The position numbers and the translations under genes are program-made. Below the pieces are notes generated by a model that was not told the origin of the DNA, did no database searches, and saw only the letters and a list, made by a program, of their open reading frames with translations. Shown here piece by piece: positions 1 to 7,842 of a stretch of 64,000 bases of DNA. This stretch comes from Microbacterium yannicii (GTDB taxonomy: Bacteria; Actinomycetota; Actinomycetes; Actinomycetales; Microbacteriaceae), in NCBI RefSeq assembly GCF_024055635.1, contig NZ_JAMXMB010000040.1, positions 124,001 to 188,000 on the forward strand, in the 5' to 3' direction. Every line of letters begins with the position of its first letter. Position 1 is the first letter of the stretch.

Positions 1-123
1 CTGCTGGAGGACCGCGTAGATCTCGTCGCCGAGCATGACGCGGGCGCTCGAACCCAGCGAGGGCAGTTGATCCATTGCCGACACGAGCACCTCCGGCTTG
101 ACAGCTGGCTTCTTGATGGCCAC
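1..123 (-). CDS. GntR/FadR-type transcriptional regulator, N-terminal fragment
   Basis: Only the first 41 codons lie in the window; the rest runs off the left edge. The visible end, GSSARVMLGDEIYAVLQQ, looks like the start of the winged-helix domain of GntR-family regulators. It is transcribed away from the sugar-acid genes that begin at 240, the usual arrangement for a local regulator of uronate or deoxysugar catabolism. The GTG start at 123 has no clear Shine-Dalgarno sequence, and a TATAGT word on the same strand (127-122) overlaps it. If that is the -10 element, translation must begin further downstream, for example at the ATG at 75. The family call rests on a short segment. Confidence 0.45.
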   Translation of the reverse strand, partial: MAIKKPAVKPEVLVSAMDQLPSLGSSARVMLGDEIYAVLQQ

Positions 124-186
124 TATAGCGTTCGAAATATCAAATACGATTTTTCACATTCACTTCCTGCTATGGAGGCGTCAACG
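124..186. promoter_or_regulatory. AT-rich divergent promoter region
   Basis: This is a conspicuously AT-rich island in a very GC-rich window, lying between the leftward GntR-like gene and the rightward dehydratase operon. It holds TTCGAAATATC followed by a T-rich run and, at 174-178, a GGAGG ribosome-binding site that serves the mini-ORF at 187. It very probably carries both promoters and the operator of the GntR-like protein. I could not fix -35/-10 pairs with confidence. Confidence 0.5.
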
Positions 187-243
187 ATGAGAAGCACACA
201 GCGCGCACGCGCGGGAGCGGCCCCGCGGGCCAGGCGCACGTGA
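187..243 (+). CDS. Arg-rich 18-residue upstream ORF overlapping the dehydratase start
   Basis: ATG at 187 is preceded by a good Shine-Dalgarno sequence (GGAGG, 174-178, spacing 8). The frame encodes 18 residues, 6 of them Arg (it begins MRSTQRARAG), and stops at TGA 241-243, sharing bases with the GTG start of the dehydratase at 240. The dehydratase GTG has only a weak AGG upstream, so its translation may depend on coupling to this small frame. It could be a regulatory leader or simply a device that delivers ribosomes. No homology can be judged at this length. Confidence 0.4.
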   Translation: MRSTQRARAGAAPRARRT

Positions 244-1343
244 GCAGCGTCATGGGCCACACGATCACCGCCGCGCGGGCGCGCCTCGTCGACGTCGCCG
301 TCGAGACGGAGCGGACCGATGCCGTTCAGGCCTTCGTCAAGCAGGAGACGATCTTCGTCGATGTGACCACCAGCGACGGCCTGCAGGGGCTGGGCTACTC
401 CTACACGATCGGGACGGGAGGTCGCGCGGTGCTCTCCATGCTGCGCGACCACCTTCTCCCGCTCCTGATCGGGGAGGAGGCGGACCGGATCGAGGCGGTG
501 TGGCACCGCCTCTTCTCCGCCACCCGCGCGACGACGACCGGCGCCATCACCTCGCTCGCTCTCGCCGCGGTCGACACCGCGCTCTGGGACGTCGCCTGCC
601 GGCGTGCCTCACTCCCGCTGTGGCGGCTCGCCGGAGGCTTCCGCCGGGAAGTGCCGCTGTACGACACCGAGGGCGGCTGGCTGCATCTGCCGGCGGAGGA
701 CCTCGTCGAAGGTGCGCTCGCGTCGCAGCGAGCGGGCCTCGGCGGCGTCAAGATCAAGGTCGGCAAGCCGACGGGTCACGAAGACCGTGAGCGGCTGCAG
801 GCGGTGAGGGATGCCGTGGGCCCTGGCTTCGACATCATGGTCGATGCGAACCAGTCGATGACCTCCGCCGAGGCCATCCGGCGCGCCAGGCTGTGGGGGG
901 AACTCGACCTCGGCTGGATCGAAGAGCCTCTCCCCGCCGACGACATCGAGGGCCATGTGCGCCTCTCCCGATCGACGAGCACACCCATCGCGGTGGGAGA
1001 GTCGATGTATTCCATCGCGCAGTTCCGCGAGTATCTCGACCGCGGCGCCGCCGGCATCGTGCAGGTCGACGTCGCGCGGGTCGGCGGGATCACCCCCTGG
1101 CTGAAGGTCGCCCACCTTGCGGAGGCGTTCAATGTCAGCGTCTGCCCCCACTTCCTGATGGAACTGCACGTCAGTCTCGTCGCCGCCGTGCCCAACGGGC
1201 GCTACGTCGAGCACATCCCGCAGCTGCGCGCCCTCACGCGCAGCGAGATGACCGTCGACGCGGGCCGTGCGCTCGCACCCGAGGCCGTGGGACTGGGCAT
1301 CGACTGGGATCACGACGCCATCGACGACAGGACCGTCGCATGA
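240..1343 (+). CDS. Mandelate racemase/muconate-lactonizing family sugar-acid dehydratase
   Basis: Member of the enolase superfamily, 367 aa, the usual length for the mandelate-racemase subgroup. Visible catalytic features are the KIK (KxK) motif in GGVKIKVGK, the metal-ligand series VDANQS, WIEEPL and VGES, and the Asp/His dyad in VDVARVGG and CPHFLMELH. This set points to an aldonate (acid sugar) dehydratase that removes water from C2/C3 to give a 2-keto-3-deoxy acid. With the lactonase at 1484 and the mutarotase-like gene at 2417 it fits a non-phosphorylative L-fucose or L-rhamnose type pathway, though the protein is shorter than classical L-fuconate dehydratases (about 430 aa), so the substrate is open. 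The start is GTG at 240, overlapping the mini-ORF stop; ATG at 252 is an alternative without a ribosome-binding site. Confidence 0.85.
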   Translation: MSSVMGHTITAARARLVDVAVETERTDAVQAFVKQETIFVDVTTSDGLQGLGYSYTIGTGGRAVLSMLRDHLLPLLIGEEADRIEAVWHRLFSATRATTTGAITSLALAAVDTALWDVACRRASLPLWRLAGGFRREVPLYDTEGGWLHLPAEDLVEGALASQRAGLGGVKIKVGKPTGHEDRERLQAVRDAVGPGFDIMVDANQSMTSAEAIRRARLWGELDLGWIEEPLPADDIEGHVRLSRSTSTPIAVGESMYSIAQFREYLDRGAAGIVQVDVARVGGITPWLKVAHLAEAFNVSVCPHFLMELHVSLVAAVPNGRYVEHIPQLRALTRSEMTVDAGRALAPEAVGLGIDWDHDAIDDRTVA

Positions 1344-1400
1344 TTGCGACATCATGAGCAAGGTCATCATGGACCACATCCACGGATCGGAGGCCCCGGC

Positions 1401-1487
1401 ATGACTCTCGACACCCGCCGGCGTCGTAACGTGCGCAGCAGCGGCCGGACCCGGCCACGCGACGCCCCGGAAGGGGCGCAGCGGTGA
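1401..1487 (+). CDS. Arg-rich 28-residue upstream ORF overlapping the amidohydrolase start
   Basis: ATG at 1401 follows GGAGG (1389-1393, spacing 7). The 28-residue product has 9 Arg, including a run of four near the N terminus (MTLDTRRRR), and its TGA (1485-1487) overlaps the GTG start of the next gene at 1484. It repeats the arrangement seen at 187-243. The downstream GTG also has its own purine-rich site (GGAAGGGG), so coupling would not be obligatory here. Confidence 0.35.
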   Translation: MTLDTRRRRNVRSSGRTRPRDAPEGAQR

Positions 1488-2359
1488 CGGGCATCATCGA
1501 CGCGCACACCCACATCTGGGATCGCCGCACCGGGGACTACACCTGGCTGACTGCGGAGTACGGGCCCATCCACCGCGACTTCGCCCTCGAGGACTTCGCG
1601 CATGAGCGTGAGCAGCTGGGGGTCGATGCCGTCGTGCTGGTGCAGGCGGCCGACACCGCCGGCGATACGGACCGCATGCTCGCCGCCGCCGAGCGGCACC
1701 GCGAGGTGGCCGGCGTGGTGGCCTGGCTGCCTCTGGCCGATCCCGGGCTGCCTCGGGTGCTCGAGCAGAGACTGGCCACTCGTCGCGTCGTCGGCGTGCG
1801 CGCACTCGTCCACGAGATGGCCGACCGCGAGTGGCTGCTCCGGTCCGACGTGGCCGCAGGGCTCGACGCGGTGGCAGCGGCGGAGCTGCCATTCGATCTC
1901 GTGACCTCCGGCCCCGAGGCGCTGTCGCTGGTGCCCCGGCTCGTCGAGCGGCATCCGACCCTGCGCATCGTCATCGATCACCTCGGCAAGCCGCCGGTGG
2001 GCGGGGATGCCGAGTTCTTCGCGCGCTGGCGGGCGCTGCTCCGGGACGCCGCGGCCTCGCCCCGCGTCGCGGCGAAGCTGTCGGGCCTGGCGTCGGCCGT
2101 CGGGCCGCCGGACGCGTGGACCGTCGCCGGCCTCCGGCCCGTCGTCGACGAGGCGGTCGAGGCGTTCGGGGCGGAGCGGCTGATGTACGGCGGCGATTGG
2201 CCGGTGAGCACGCTCGCGGGCGGCTGCACCCGCGTCTTCGAGGGTCTGCACGAGGCGCTCGACGTGTCCGCCGACGAGCTCGCCCACATCCACCGCGGTA
2301 CAGCGACGCGGTGGTACCGACTCGGCGAGAGGGCGAAGGATGAGACGCGGACTCCCTGA
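1484..2359 (+). CDS. COG3618-type amidohydrolase, probable sugar lactonase (L-fuconolactonase-like)
   Basis: A 291-aa TIM-barrel metal hydrolase of the amidohydrolase_2 family. Diagnostic segments are the N-terminal IIDAHTHIWD metal site, IVIDHLGKP in the middle, and RLMYGGDWPVS near the end, which carries the conserved Asp. COG3618 proteins next to enolase-superfamily sugar-acid dehydratases are typically lactonases that open L-fucono- or L-rhamnono-lactones. It lies 140 nt after the dehydratase and is followed by a mutarotase-like gene, so the three probably form one catabolic operon: lactone to acid to 2-keto-3-deoxy acid. The actual lactone cannot be read from sequence. Confidence 0.8.
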   Translation: MTGIIDAHTHIWDRRTGDYTWLTAEYGPIHRDFALEDFAHEREQLGVDAVVLVQAADTAGDTDRMLAAAERHREVAGVVAWLPLADPGLPRVLEQRLATRRVVGVRALVHEMADREWLLRSDVAAGLDAVAAAELPFDLVTSGPEALSLVPRLVERHPTLRIVIDHLGKPPVGGDAEFFARWRALLRDAAASPRVAAKLSGLASAVGPPDAWTVAGLRPVVDEAVEAFGAERLMYGGDWPVSTLAGGCTRVFEGLHEALDVSADELAHIHRGTATRWYRLGERAKDETRTP

Positions 2360-2416
2360 GCGCCAGGGGTTGAAAGGCTCGGACGGCGGGGCAGTGGCCG
2401 ACGGGTGGATACGCTG

Positions 2417-2737
2417 ATGCGCGTGGCGCAGGTGATCGGGCTCGATCCCGATCGGATCGACGAATACGAGCGCGTGCATGCCGACGTGTGGCCGGAGGCG
2501 CTCGCGCAGATCGCACGCAGCGGCATCCGGAACTACTCGATCCACCGGTACGGCACGCTGCTGTTCGCCACGTTCGACTACGTCGGCGACGATCTCGCGG
2601 CCGATATGGCGGCGATGGCGGCCGACGAGGCGACGCAGCGGTGGTGGGCGCTGTGCGAGCCGTTGCAGCGGCCCGTCCCCGAGCGCACGGAGGGCGAGTG
2701 GTGGCACACGATTCCCGAGGTGTTCCACGTCGACTGA
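2417..2737 (+). CDS. L-rhamnose mutarotase-like protein (RhaM/DUF718 family)
   Basis: A 106-aa protein beginning MRVAQVIGLDPDRIDEYERV. It shows the family's DEYxxxHxxVWPE, the central NYSIHRYG and FATFDYVG strands, and the C-terminal QRWWxLCEPLQ and EVFHVD motifs. RhaM proteins interconvert the alpha and beta anomers of L-rhamnose; relatives also serve L-fucose-type sugars, and the neighbouring lactonase and dehydratase fit that role. I start it at ATG 2417, preceded by GGTGG, because its length then matches E. coli RhaM (about 104 aa). GTG 2405 is an in-frame alternative adding four residues. It ends 13 nt before the convergent ROK gene. Confidence 0.85.
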   Translation: MRVAQVIGLDPDRIDEYERVHADVWPEALAQIARSGIRNYSIHRYGTLLFATFDYVGDDLAADMAAMAADEATQRWWALCEPLQRPVPERTEGEWWHTIPEVFHVD

Positions 2738-2750
2738 CCGCGCACGAGGG

Positions 2751-3944
2751 TCACGAGCGGACGGAGCGGGCCTCCACCGCCGAGGGTGAGAGCACCTGCT
2801 GGGTGACCATGATCGCCGCGCCCAGCACTCCCGCGGTGTCGTCGGCCTGGGACTGGACGATGCCGAGATGCTGTGTCGCCAGGGGAATGGAACGACGATA
2901 GACGACCTCTCGGGCGCCGGCGAGGAGGTGCTCGCCGGCGCGCGCCACACTGCCGCCGATCACGATCACCGACGGGTTGAGCATGTTGACGACGGTGGCG
3001 AGCACCTCGCCCACCTCCCGGCCCGCCTGGCGCGTCGCGGTGATCGCCGCCGGGTGACCGGCGCGTACGAGCGCGACCACGTCCGAGCTTCCGGCCGCCT
3101 CGATGCCCTGCGCGCGCAGATCGGCCGCGATGGCGGTGCCGCTCGCGATGGCCTCCAGGTCGCGCTGATCCCCGGGGGGACGAGGCGAGTCGTGGCTGAA
3201 GGGCACCTGCACGTGTCCCATGTCGCCCGCCGACCCCTGGGCGCCGCGCTGCAGGGCACCGCCGGAGATGATGCCGGCGCCGATGCCGGTGGACACCTTG
3301 ACGAAGATGAGGTCGGCGACTCCCGGCCAGCTGAGGGCCTGTTCTCCCAGCGCGAGGATGTTGACGTCGTTGTCGACGAGGACGGGCACGTCGAAGCTGC
3401 GCTGCACGTAGTGGGGGACGTCGAACCTGTCCCACCCGGGCATGATGGGCGGGTTGGTCGGGCGGCCGGTGGAGTGCTCGACGGGGCCGGGTACGCCGAT
3501 CCCCACGCCGACCACGTGCGAGGCAGGAATGCCGCGATGCTCGAGCAGGGCTGCGGCCTCCGCGATGACCGAGTCGAGCACGTGCTCGGGGCCGCCGGCG
3601 ATGTCGAGCGGGTGGGTGTTGGCGGTGAGGATGTTCGCGGCGAGGTCTGCGAGGGCGACGGTGGCGTGCGTGGCGCCGAGATCGACTGCGATCACGATGC
3701 CGGCCAGAGGGTTGAAGGCGACGCGGGCGGGTGGTCGTCCGCCGGTCGAGGCCGCTTCACCGGCGGGGCGCACGAGGCCGGCGGCGAGCAGGGCGTCGAC
3801 GCGGCCCGAGACGGTCGAGCGCGCCAAGCCGGTGAGCGTCGCGAGCTCCGCCTTGGTGCGGGCGCGGCCGTCGCGGAGGATCTGGAAGATCTCGCCCGCG
3901 CCGTTGCCGCCGGCGGCTCCGCTGCCGCGCACTGCATCGACCAT
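2751..3944 (-). CDS. ROK-family transcriptional repressor
   Basis: A 397-aa regulator with an N-terminal winged helix (residues about 15-75, with LATLTGLARSTVSGRVDAL as recognition region) and a C-terminal sugar-kinase-like ROK domain starting at VIAVDLGATHATVAL. The ROK signature region reads GSAGDMGHVQVPFSHDS and lacks the CxCGxxGC zinc cluster that usually follows the GH motif, so this protein may be zinc-independent. It is divergent from the dehydrogenase/ABC operon at 4059 and convergent with the catabolic genes, so it is the likely local repressor, responding to the imported sugar. A candidate operator lies at 4007-4032. Confidence 0.9.
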   Translation of the reverse strand: MVDAVRGSGAAGGNGAGEIFQILRDGRARTKAELATLTGLARSTVSGRVDALLAAGLVRPAGEAASTGGRPPARVAFNPLAGIVIAVDLGATHATVALADLAANILTANTHPLDIAGGPEHVLDSVIAEAAALLEHRGIPASHVVGVGIGVPGPVEHSTGRPTNPPIMPGWDRFDVPHYVQRSFDVPVLVDNDVNILALGEQALSWPGVADLIFVKVSTGIGAGIISGGALQRGAQGSAGDMGHVQVPFSHDSPRPPGDQRDLEAIASGTAIAADLRAQGIEAAGSSDVVALVRAGHPAAITATRQAGREVGEVLATVVNMLNPSVIVIGGSVARAGEHLLAGAREVVYRRSIPLATQHLGIVQSQADDTAGVLGAAIMVTQQVLSPSAVEARSVRS

Positions 3945-4006
3945 GGCGACAGTAAAGCACAGGCTTCTGACCGCGCCGCCGCCGACTTGAAGATCACAAC
4001 CAGATC

Positions 4007-4032
4007 ACTTTTGACGCCTTACTGACAAAAGT
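4007..4032. promoter_or_regulatory. Candidate ROK operator (inverted repeat)
   Basis: ACTTTTG at 4007-4013 is matched by its exact reverse complement CAAAAGT at 4026-4032, with a 12-nt spacer. It lies in the intergenic space between the divergent ROK gene and the operon starting at 4059, in one of the few AT-rich patches here. Operator function is inferred from position and symmetry. Confidence 0.4.
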
Positions 4033-4058
4033 CCGAGCCGCCGTGCCATGATCACCGC

Positions 4059-5165
4059 ATGACTACGGAAGTCATCGACATCGGTGTCGACGCCGTGCAC
4101 ACGGGGCTCGTGGGCGGCGGTTTCATGGCGCGGGTCCACGCCGCAGCCGCCCGCAGCGCGGGGGCCCGTCTCACGGCGGTGGCATCGTCGAGCCGCGACC
4201 GTGCAGAGACGGCTGCGAGAGAACTCGGCGTCGCACGCGCCGAAGACGATGCGGCCAGGCTCTTCGCGGCATCCGATGTCGATGTGGTGCACATCTGCAC
4301 CCCCAACGCGACCCACGCGCCTCTCGCCGCGGCGGCGCTCGCCGCCGGCAAGCATGTCGTCTGCGAGAAGCCGCTCGCCACCTCCGTCGCCGATGCCCGG
4401 GCGCTCGTGCAGGCGGCCGATGACGCCGGTGTGGTGGCGGCGGTGCCGTTCGTGTACCGCTACCACCCGATGGTCCGCGAGGCGCGTGCGCGCGTCGCCT
4501 CGGGCCGCGTCGGCACGCTCCTCACGCTCGAGGGCACCTACCTGCAGGACTGGATGCTGCGGCAAGACGATGACGACTGGCGGGCGGATGCCGCGACCGG
4601 TGGTGCATCGCGCGCCTTCGCCGACATCGGCTCACACCTGTGCGACCTGGTCGAGTTCGTCACGGGAGAGCGCATCGTGCGCCTCGCGGCGCGCACGCGC
4701 CGGGTCTTCGACGAGCGTCGGGGCCGGACGGTGACCAACGAGGACGTCGCCGCCGTCCTGATCGAGACCGAGTCCGGCGCCCTCGGCACCCTCCTCGTGT
4801 CGCAGATGGCGCCAGGCCGCAAGAACGCCCTCGTCATCGAGCTGCACGGCAGTCGCCGCAGCATCCGGTTCGATCAAGAGCGCCCCGAGGAGCTGTGGGT
4901 CGGCGCGCGGAAGGGCTCACGGCTCACGTTGCGCGACCCCGCCACGGCGTCCCCCGATGCGGCACGACTGCAGTCGCTTCCGGCCGGGCACCCGATGGGG
5001 TACCAGGACGCGTTCGACGGCTTCGTCGCCGACGTCTATCGCGCGATCGCCGGCGAGCCGGCCGATGGCCTGCCCACCTTCGCCGACGGGGTGCGTGCCG
5101 CCGTCGTCACCGACGCCGTGCTCGAGTCCGCGGAGCGCCGATCCTGGATCGAGGTCCCCGCATGA
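4059..5165 (+). CDS. Gfo/Idh/MocA-family NAD(P)-dependent sugar oxidoreductase
   Basis: A 368-aa oxidoreductase with an N-terminal Rossmann fold (GLVGGGFMARVHAAA nucleotide loop, residues about 14-30), the VHICTPNATHA strand, and the family EKP motif (HVVCEKPLATS), followed by the GFO_IDH_MocA C-terminal domain. It opens the transport operon, and its stop overlaps the ATPase start by 4 nt (ATGA at 5162). In this context it could be the sugar dehydrogenase that makes the lactone for the amidohydrolase at 1484, or it could act on a cyclitol. The substrate is not determinable from sequence. Confidence 0.85.
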   Translation: MTTEVIDIGVDAVHTGLVGGGFMARVHAAAARSAGARLTAVASSSRDRAETAARELGVARAEDDAARLFAASDVDVVHICTPNATHAPLAAAALAAGKHVVCEKPLATSVADARALVQAADDAGVVAAVPFVYRYHPMVREARARVASGRVGTLLTLEGTYLQDWMLRQDDDDWRADAATGGASRAFADIGSHLCDLVEFVTGERIVRLAARTRRVFDERRGRTVTNEDVAAVLIETESGALGTLLVSQMAPGRKNALVIELHGSRRSIRFDQERPEELWVGARKGSRLTLRDPATASPDAARLQSLPAGHPMGYQDAFDGFVADVYRAIAGEPADGLPTFADGVRAAVVTDAVLESAERRSWIEVPA

Positions 5166-6745
5166 GTGACACGATGCTGTCAGACGCCCCGGTGCCGTCG
5201 GGTGGCTCCGACGTGGTCCTGCGCGCACAAGGCATCTCGAAGTCGTTCTTCGGCGTGCGCGTCCTCACCGACATCGACATCGACGTCCGCCGCGGCGAGG
5301 TGCACGGCCTGGTCGGCGAGAACGGCGCGGGCAAGTCGACGCTCATGAAGATCCTCGCCGGCGTGCACCACGCCGACGCCGGCTCGGTCGAGTTCGAGGG
5401 ACGCCAGGTCGCCTTCAGCCATCCGCGCCAGGCGATGGATGCGGGTCTCGTGACCGTCTTCCAGGAGTTCAATCTCCTTCCCGAGCGCACGGTGGCGCAG
5501 AACGTCTTCCTCGGCCGCGAGCCGCGCCGGGGCGGCTTCGTCGACGACAAGGGCATGCAGCGTCACACCCGGACGCTCCTGGAAGGACTCGGCGTCACGT
5601 TCATCGACCCGGGTGCGCGTGTGGGATCGCTCACCGTGGCCGAACAGCAGATCGTCGAGATCGTCAAGGCGCTCTCGTTCGACGCGCGCGTCATCTCGAT
5701 GGATGAGCCGACCGCCGCACTGAGCGACCACGAGGTCGAGCTCCTCTACGCGATCATCCGCAAGCTGACCGCCCGTGGCGTCGCGGTCGTCTACGTCTCG
5801 CACCGGCTGAAGGAGATCTTCGACCTCTGCGACCGCATCACGATCCTGAAGGACGGCGCCCTGGTGTCCACGGACGCCACCGCCGACCTGACGGACGCCG
5901 AGCTCGTGCGCCGCATGGTCGGCCGGCCCCTGCAGTCCTACTTCCCCGGCCCGGTCGAGGGCACCGCGGTGGGAGACGCCCGACTGGAGCTGACGGGCTG
6001 CGGCAACGAGTTCGTGGACGGCGTCTCGCTGACACTGCGGGCGGGCGAGATCGTCGGACTCGCCGGCCTGCAGGGTTCCGGTCGTACCGAGCTCGTCGAG
6101 GGCATCTTCGGCGTCCACGGCTTCACCCGGGGGGCGATGACCCTCGACGGCCGTTCCGTACGGTTCACGAGCCCGCGGGCCGCCGTCCGCGCCGGTCTCG
6201 CGCTCGTCACCGAAGACCGCAAGGCCCAGGGGCTCGCCCTCGGCCAGTCCGTGCTCGACAACTCGCTGCTCGTGGTGCGCAGCGTCTTCGCCGGGCGCAC
6301 CCGCGCATCGCGCAAGCGCGTGCCCGGCATCCTGAGCTCCCTCGAGGTGTCATCGCGCGGCGTCGATCAGGAGGCGCGCTTCCTGTCGGGCGGCAACCAG
6401 CAGAAGGTCGTGCTCGCGAAATGGCTCGTGACCGACCCGCAGGTCGTCCTCTTCGACGAGCCGACCCGCGGCATCGATGTCGGCGCCAAGGTCGCGGTGT
6501 ACCAGCTCATGCGGCAGCTGGCCGCGGAGGGCAAGGCGGTGCTGATGGTCTCGAGCGAGCTGCCCGAGGTGATCGGCATGAGCGATCGCATCCTCGTGAT
6601 GCGCGACGGTGAGCTCGCCGCCGAGCTTCCCGCGCGCTCCGCGGAGCATGAGGTGCTCGCCGCCGCCACAGGTTCCATCGACGCGGGGGCGGCTGCGGAC
6701 GAGATCGCCGATCCCCGCCTCGGGGACGGAGGGGACAGGCCGTGA
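5162..6745 (+). CDS. Sugar ABC transporter ATP-binding protein (RbsA/MglA type, two NBDs)
   Basis: A 527-aa CUT2-family ATPase with two nucleotide-binding domains. The first carries the Walker A GENGAGKST, the signature-like LTVAEQQIVEI and Walker B VISMDEPTAAL. The second carries GLQGSGRTE and the complete signature LSGGNQQKVVLAKWL with Walker B VVLFDEPTRG. This is the standard layout for pentose/deoxysugar importers. The ATG at 5162 overlaps the dehydrogenase stop, and its own stop overlaps the permease start at 6742, so the genes are translationally coupled. It powers uptake together with the permeases at 6742 and 7839 and the binding protein at 8921. Confidence 0.93.
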   Translation: MSDTMLSDAPVPSGGSDVVLRAQGISKSFFGVRVLTDIDIDVRRGEVHGLVGENGAGKSTLMKILAGVHHADAGSVEFEGRQVAFSHPRQAMDAGLVTVFQEFNLLPERTVAQNVFLGREPRRGGFVDDKGMQRHTRTLLEGLGVTFIDPGARVGSLTVAEQQIVEIVKALSFDARVISMDEPTAALSDHEVELLYAIIRKLTARGVAVVYVSHRLKEIFDLCDRITILKDGALVSTDATADLTDAELVRRMVGRPLQSYFPGPVEGTAVGDARLELTGCGNEFVDGVSLTLRAGEIVGLAGLQGSGRTELVEGIFGVHGFTRGAMTLDGRSVRFTSPRAAVRAGLALVTEDRKAQGLALGQSVLDNSLLVVRSVFAGRTRASRKRVPGILSSLEVSSRGVDQEARFLSGGNQQKVVLAKWLVTDPQVVLFDEPTRGIDVGAKVAVYQLMRQLAAEGKAVLMVSSELPEVIGMSDRILVMRDGELAAELPARSAEHEVLAAATGSIDAGAAADEIADPRLGDGGDRP

Positions 6746-7842
6746 AGCGCATCAGAGTCGACTCGACGGTCATCGTGCTCGGCATCCTCATCCTCGTCAT
6801 CGCCGTCGGAGCGATCCTCGTCGCGACCGTCGGCCGCAGCTTCTTCAGCCCCGGCAACATCCGCGACATCCTCACCGGCATGAGCGTGCTGGGGCTGGTC
6901 GCCATCGGGCAGACGCTCGTGATCCTGGGCGCCTCCCTCGACCTGTCCGTCACCTACGTCATCAGCCTCGCCAGCCTCATCGCCGCCACCACCATGAACG
7001 GGAACCCGGCCAACATCCCCTGGGCGGTGACACTGACCCTCATCGTCTGCGCGGCCATCGGCCTGGCGAACGGGCTCATCGTCACGGTGCTGAAGGTGAA
7101 CGGATTCATCGCGACCCTCGGCGTCGGCCTGATCCTCCAAGGCGTCCTCAATACCGGCTTCCAGGGCAGCGCCGGATCGGTGCCGTGGGCATTCCAGCTG
7201 ATCGGGGCGACCGGCGTCGGACCGCTTCCCGTGTCGTGGATCATCATGATCGCGCTCGCCGCGGTCGTGTGGTTCCTCCTCGGACGCACGCGCACGGGCG
7301 CCCACCTGTTCGCCGTGGGCGGCGACCCCGAGGTCGCACGTCTCTCGGGCGTGCGCACGAAGCCGCCGCTGATCGTGGCGCACGTCCTGTGCTCTGTCTT
7401 CGCGGGTCTGGCGGGACTGCTGCTGGCGAGCCGGCTGGGGGTGGGCAGTCCCACTGTCGGCCAGCAGGGCGGCTATGCGCTGCTGTCGATCGCGGCCGTC
7501 GTGCTGGGCGGAACCCTGCTCATGGGCGGTCGCGGATCGGTCTGGGGCACCATCGGCGGTGTCGCGATCTTCGCCGTCGTCGACAACGTCATGAGCGTCA
7601 TGCAGGTGAATCCCTTCCTCAAGGATGTCGTCCGCGGCGTCGTGATCGTCGCGGCCGTCGCCGTGTACAGCCGTCGGGCGATCGTCCGGCGCCGCACACG
7701 TTTCGGGCCGGGCGGCACGAGGACCGGCGGCGATGCGCCTGCCGAGGCGGCCGCACCGGCGATGGTGGCGGCGACCCAGGCGCTCGAAGCGGAGGCCGAT
7801 GCGGCCGATGGCGGCGCATCGATGCAGGGAGGCACACGATGA
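6742..7842 (+). CDS. Sugar ABC transporter permease (RbsC/BPD_transp_2 family)
   Basis: A 366-aa integral membrane protein with about nine hydrophobic segments and the branched-chain/ribose permease fold. Recognisable stretches include GQTLVILGASLDLSV, typical of RbsC-like permeases, and the ATPase-contact region near LFAVGGDPEVARLSG. The cytoplasmic C-terminal tail is Ala/Glu-rich. It is coupled to the ATPase (ATGA-type overlap) and to the second permease (overlap at 7839), and the two permeases probably form a heterodimer. Confidence 0.92.
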   Translation: MKRIRVDSTVIVLGILILVIAVGAILVATVGRSFFSPGNIRDILTGMSVLGLVAIGQTLVILGASLDLSVTYVISLASLIAATTMNGNPANIPWAVTLTLIVCAAIGLANGLIVTVLKVNGFIATLGVGLILQGVLNTGFQGSAGSVPWAFQLIGATGVGPLPVSWIIMIALAAVVWFLLGRTRTGAHLFAVGGDPEVARLSGVRTKPPLIVAHVLCSVFAGLAGLLLASRLGVGSPTVGQQGGYALLSIAAVVLGGTLLMGGRGSVWGTIGGVAIFAVVDNVMSVMQVNPFLKDVVRGVVIVAAVAVYSRRAIVRRRTRFGPGGTRTGGDAPAEAAAPAMVAATQALEAEADAADGGASMQGGTR

